From assembly GCA_023426865.1 (NCBI GenBank), contig JAEZBT010000209.1, forward strand, positions 1-6,270: DNA of 6,270 nucleotides, given 5' to 3'. Positions 5,106 to 6,270 of the stretch are shown piece after piece; the stretch's first letter is position 1; every line of letters starts with the position of its first letter. The notes under the pieces are model-generated. The model searched no databases and was not told the DNA's origin. It saw nothing but the letters and a program-made list of their open reading frames with translations. Both the position numbers and the translations under genes were made by a program. Source of the stretch: Actinomycetes bacterium (GTDB lineage Bacteria; Actinomycetota; Actinomycetes; Actinomycetales; Cellulomonadaceae).

Positions 5106-5888
5106 TCAGCCCGCGAGCGTCCCGGCGAACACCTGCCAGGCCAGCAGCGACTTCGCGACGAGCGAGAGCGTGATGTACGTCCGCTCCCCGACGAGGTAGT
5201 CCTTCCAGCGGCCGACCTGCTTGTACTGGAGCCACTGGACGATCGCGAAGACGTTGAAGAACACGAAGAGCGACACGACGATGCCGTACACGAACCCGGG
5301 CACCTCGGCCGTCCCGTCGTAGCCCGGCCGGAGGACGACGACCAGGAGGATCAGCAGCCACGGGATCGCACCGGCGAAGCAGCCGAACCAGAACGGCAGG
5401 AAGCCGCGCTCGCCGGGCACCTCGTACTTCTCCTGCAGCCAGCCGAACAGGATCATGCAGGCGTTCACGGCGAAGATCGCGACGAGGGCGGTGACGTCGG
5501 CGATCCCGCAGACCTGCGCGATGAGCCAGATCATCACCGACGACGACAGCGAGTACTCCACCCACCGGGCGTAGTTGCGCTGCTGGGCGAGGTCCGTGCC
5601 GTACCGGCGGAAGCCGGGGCCGGCCACCCACGCGTGCGCGAGCGCGCTGAGGACGAAGAACAGGGCGACGCCCCAGGCGAGCGGCACGTCCCACAGCGTC
5701 GTGGTGGAGAAGGCATCGCTCCCGGGCGGGCCGTCGAGGTACGACGCCGTGACGGGCAGCGTGAAGTCGCTGGCCAGCACGACGACAGCCACCGCGGACG
5801 CGGCGTGCAGCACGCCTGCGCCGATGTTCCAGCGGCGGAGGTTCGTCAGCCGTTCGGCGGGGATCTCGAGGGTCTCGCGGGTTGCCAT
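5106..5888 (-). CDS. Heliorhodopsin (retinal-binding photosensory membrane protein)
   Basis: A 260-residue seven-helix protein with helices at about 17-40, 67-90, 106-127, 130-151, 163-187, 196-222 and 233-258. The hallmarks of heliorhodopsins are present: RWVEYSLSSSVMIWLIAQ (109-126), NACMILFGWLQEKYE (142-156), FGCFAGAIPW (168-177), PGFVYGI (197-203), QWLQYKQVGRWKDYLVGER (218-236) and SLVAKSLLAWQVFAG (242-256). Against HeR-48C12, Lys246 matches retinal Lys241, Glu111 the counterion Glu107, His28 and His85 match His23 and His80, and Ser242 matches Ser237. These proteins sit inverted in the membrane, with the N terminus inside, have a slow photocycle, generally do not pump ions and are thought to signal. 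The ATG at 5888 is supported by GGGAGG 4 nt upstream. The gene converges on a kinase/regulator operon and diverges from a lipoprotein gene. No retinal synthesis gene is in the window. Confidence 0.95.
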   Translation of the reverse strand: MATRETLEIPAERLTNLRRWNIGAGVLHAASAVAVVVLASDFTLPVTASYLDGPPGSDAFSTTTLWDVPLAWGVALFFVLSALAHAWVAGPGFRRYGTDLAQQRNYARWVEYSLSSSVMIWLIAQVCGIADVTALVAIFAVNACMILFGWLQEKYEVPGERGFLPFWFGCFAGAIPWLLILLVVVLRPGYDGTAEVPGFVYGIVVSLFVFFNVFAIVQWLQYKQVGRWKDYLVGERTYITLSLVAKSLLAWQVFAGTLAG

Positions 5889-5892
5889 GGCG

Positions 5893-5898
5893 CCTCCC
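5893..5898 (-). promoter_or_regulatory. Ribosome binding site of the heliorhodopsin gene
   Basis: On the minus strand GGGAGG stands 4 nt before the ATG at 5888. It selects this start over a longer in-frame ATG at 6035, which would add about 49 low-complexity residues and overlap the divergent promoter. Confidence 0.75.
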
Positions 5899-5906
5899 GT
5901 ATCCAA

Positions 5907-5929
5907 CGACGGCGGGCCGCCCGCCGTCG
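5907..5929. promoter_or_regulatory. 11-bp-arm inverted repeat just upstream of the heliorhodopsin ribosome binding site
   Basis: CGACGGCGGGC (5907-5917) and GCCCGCCGTCG (5919-5929) are perfect complements around a single central base. The nearer edge is 19 bp from the heliorhodopsin ATG. It could be an operator for a dimeric repressor. As RNA it could form a hairpin, with a few central bases open as the loop, close to the ribosome binding site. A smaller hairpin follows at 5935-5950. Confidence 0.55.
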
Positions 5930-5934
5930 GGCTC

Positions 5935-5950
5935 GGACCGTCGCCGGTCC
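5935..5950. repeat. Second short inverted repeat upstream of the heliorhodopsin gene
   Basis: GGACCG (5935-5940) and CGGTCC (5945-5950) enclose the loop TCGC, five bases beyond the larger repeat. The pair could form two stems in one leader or a double operator. On its own it is not significant in GC-rich DNA. Confidence 0.4.
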
Positions 5951-6004
5951 TCTGGATGACTCTCGCACGCCGTGACGGCCGAGGTGAGCGCCAGGGACGA
6001 CGAG

Positions 6005-6031
6005 TTGCACGGGGCTGGGCGGCGCTAGAGT
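6005..6031 (+). promoter_or_regulatory. Promoter of a leaderless lipoprotein gene
   Basis: A -10 hexamer TAGAGT (6026-6031) lies 6 nt before the GTG start at 6038, so the transcript should begin at the start codon. A -35-like TTGCAC (6005-6010) lies 15 bp upstream of the -10, slightly short of ideal. There is no Shine-Dalgarno sequence, which agrees with leaderless translation, common in actinobacteria. Confidence 0.5.
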
Positions 6032-6037
6032 CCAACC

Positions 6038-6270
6038 GTGCCGGCCCGCCGAGCCTCCCGCGCCGCCGCGGGGCTCGTCGCGCTCGCCGGGCTCTGCGCG
6101 TGCACGGCGCCGTCGGACGCGCCCGCCGTACCGACGGTCACCGTCACCCCTGACGGTCCGAGTGGCGTCCGCGCGATGCCACCCTTCCCCGCGGCGGACC
6201 CGGCCGTCGTCGCGACACCCCCCGCCCCCCCCCCCCCCCACCCACCCCGCCGCGGGCCCCCCCCCCGGGT
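6038..6270 (+). CDS. N-terminal part of a putative lipoprotein (partial, right end unreliable)
   Basis: From the GTG at 6038 the frame stays open to the window edge. It begins MPARRASRAAAGLVALAG, a signal peptide with several arginines and then a hydrophobic core, followed by a lipobox LCAC whose cysteine is about residue 25 (the core continues LCAC then TAPSDAP). This predicts export and lipid anchoring at the outer face of the membrane. The mature part starts with a Pro/Thr/Val-rich low-complexity stretch, common as a spacer in actinobacterial lipoproteins. No functional domain is visible before the window ends. The GTG is chosen because it starts the signal peptide and stands at leaderless distance from a TAGAGT -10. 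After about 6217 the reading depends on C runs of 15 and 10 bases, so frame and sequence there cannot be trusted. Confidence 0.6.
   Translation, partial: MPARRASRAAAGLVALAGLCACTAPSDAPAVPTVTVTPDGPSGVRAMPPFPAADPAVVATPPAPPPPHPPRRGPPPR
6218..6270. other. C-homopolymer region, probable assembly or read-end artefact
   Basis: Runs of 6 C (6218-6223), 15 C (6225-6239) and 10 C (6257-6266) lie within 53 bp, unlike anything else in the window. Read from the other strand they are poly-G, the usual false call of two-colour sequencers at low signal. A real Pro-rich coding stretch is possible, but a 15-C run is unusual even here. Confidence 0.6.

Noticed and set aside
5889..6035. Heliorhodopsin start at the upstream ATG at 6035
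   Set aside because: The extension is Arg/Pro/Ser-rich, overlaps the divergent promoter, and exceeds normal heliorhodopsin length. The ATG at 5888 has a good ribosome binding site.
5846..6241. Minus-strand Gly/Arg-rich open frame at the right end
   Set aside because: Its start depends on the suspect poly-C tract read as poly-Gly, and it runs antisense to the lipoprotein start and through the heliorhodopsin promoter.

Overview
The window is very GC-rich DNA with strong G/C preference at third codon positions. Genes are tightly packed and often convergent, and one start looks leaderless. This points to a high-GC actinobacterium. A Micrococcales/Cellulomonas-like host is my guess from protein style, not something I can prove here. 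The window holds six complete genes and a fragment at each end. I see no rRNA, tRNA, insertion sequence or CRISPR array.

Layout, left to right. Positions 1-121 are the 3' end of an unrecognised plus-strand gene. Positions 824-174 (minus) encode a stand-alone ClpP protease subunit with its catalytic triad. A 207-bp divergent intergenic region (825-1031) carries two short palindromes, a split TCTGCC/GGCAGA pair and a 12-bp tandem repeat. Positions 1032-2210 (plus) encode a two-part protein: about 150 unrecognised residues fused to a complete AlkD-like DNA alkylation repair domain. Positions 3060-2230 (minus) encode a six-helix GAP/SfLAP (LysE-superfamily-like) membrane protein. Divergent from it, positions 3180-4397 and 4394-5080 (plus) form a NarL/DesK-type two-component operon, with histidine kinase and LuxR-type regulator overlapping by 4 bp. 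Positions 5888-5106 (minus) encode a heliorhodopsin, convergent with the regulator across a GC hairpin. From 6038 to the end is the start of a lipoprotein gene that runs into long C homopolymers, where the sequence itself is suspect.

How the genes may fit together. The best-defined item is the heliorhodopsin: the retinal lysine, the counterion glutamate and the two helix histidines can all be placed. It lies beside a membrane-bound kinase/regulator pair, a small exporter-like protein, a DNA repair protein and a Clp protease subunit. A light- or oxidative-stress-related neighbourhood is attractive, but it is inference: only the kinase and regulator are demonstrably in one operon. No retinal or carotenoid synthesis gene is present, so the chromophore must be made elsewhere or taken up.

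The main oddities are: an altered kinase N-box encoded exactly by a 12-bp-arm inverted repeat; a 15-bp in-frame tandem repeat making the regulator's interdomain linker; a near-perfect 23-nt palindrome just upstream of the heliorhodopsin ribosome binding site; the unidentified N-terminal half of the AlkD fusion; and the poly-C right end.
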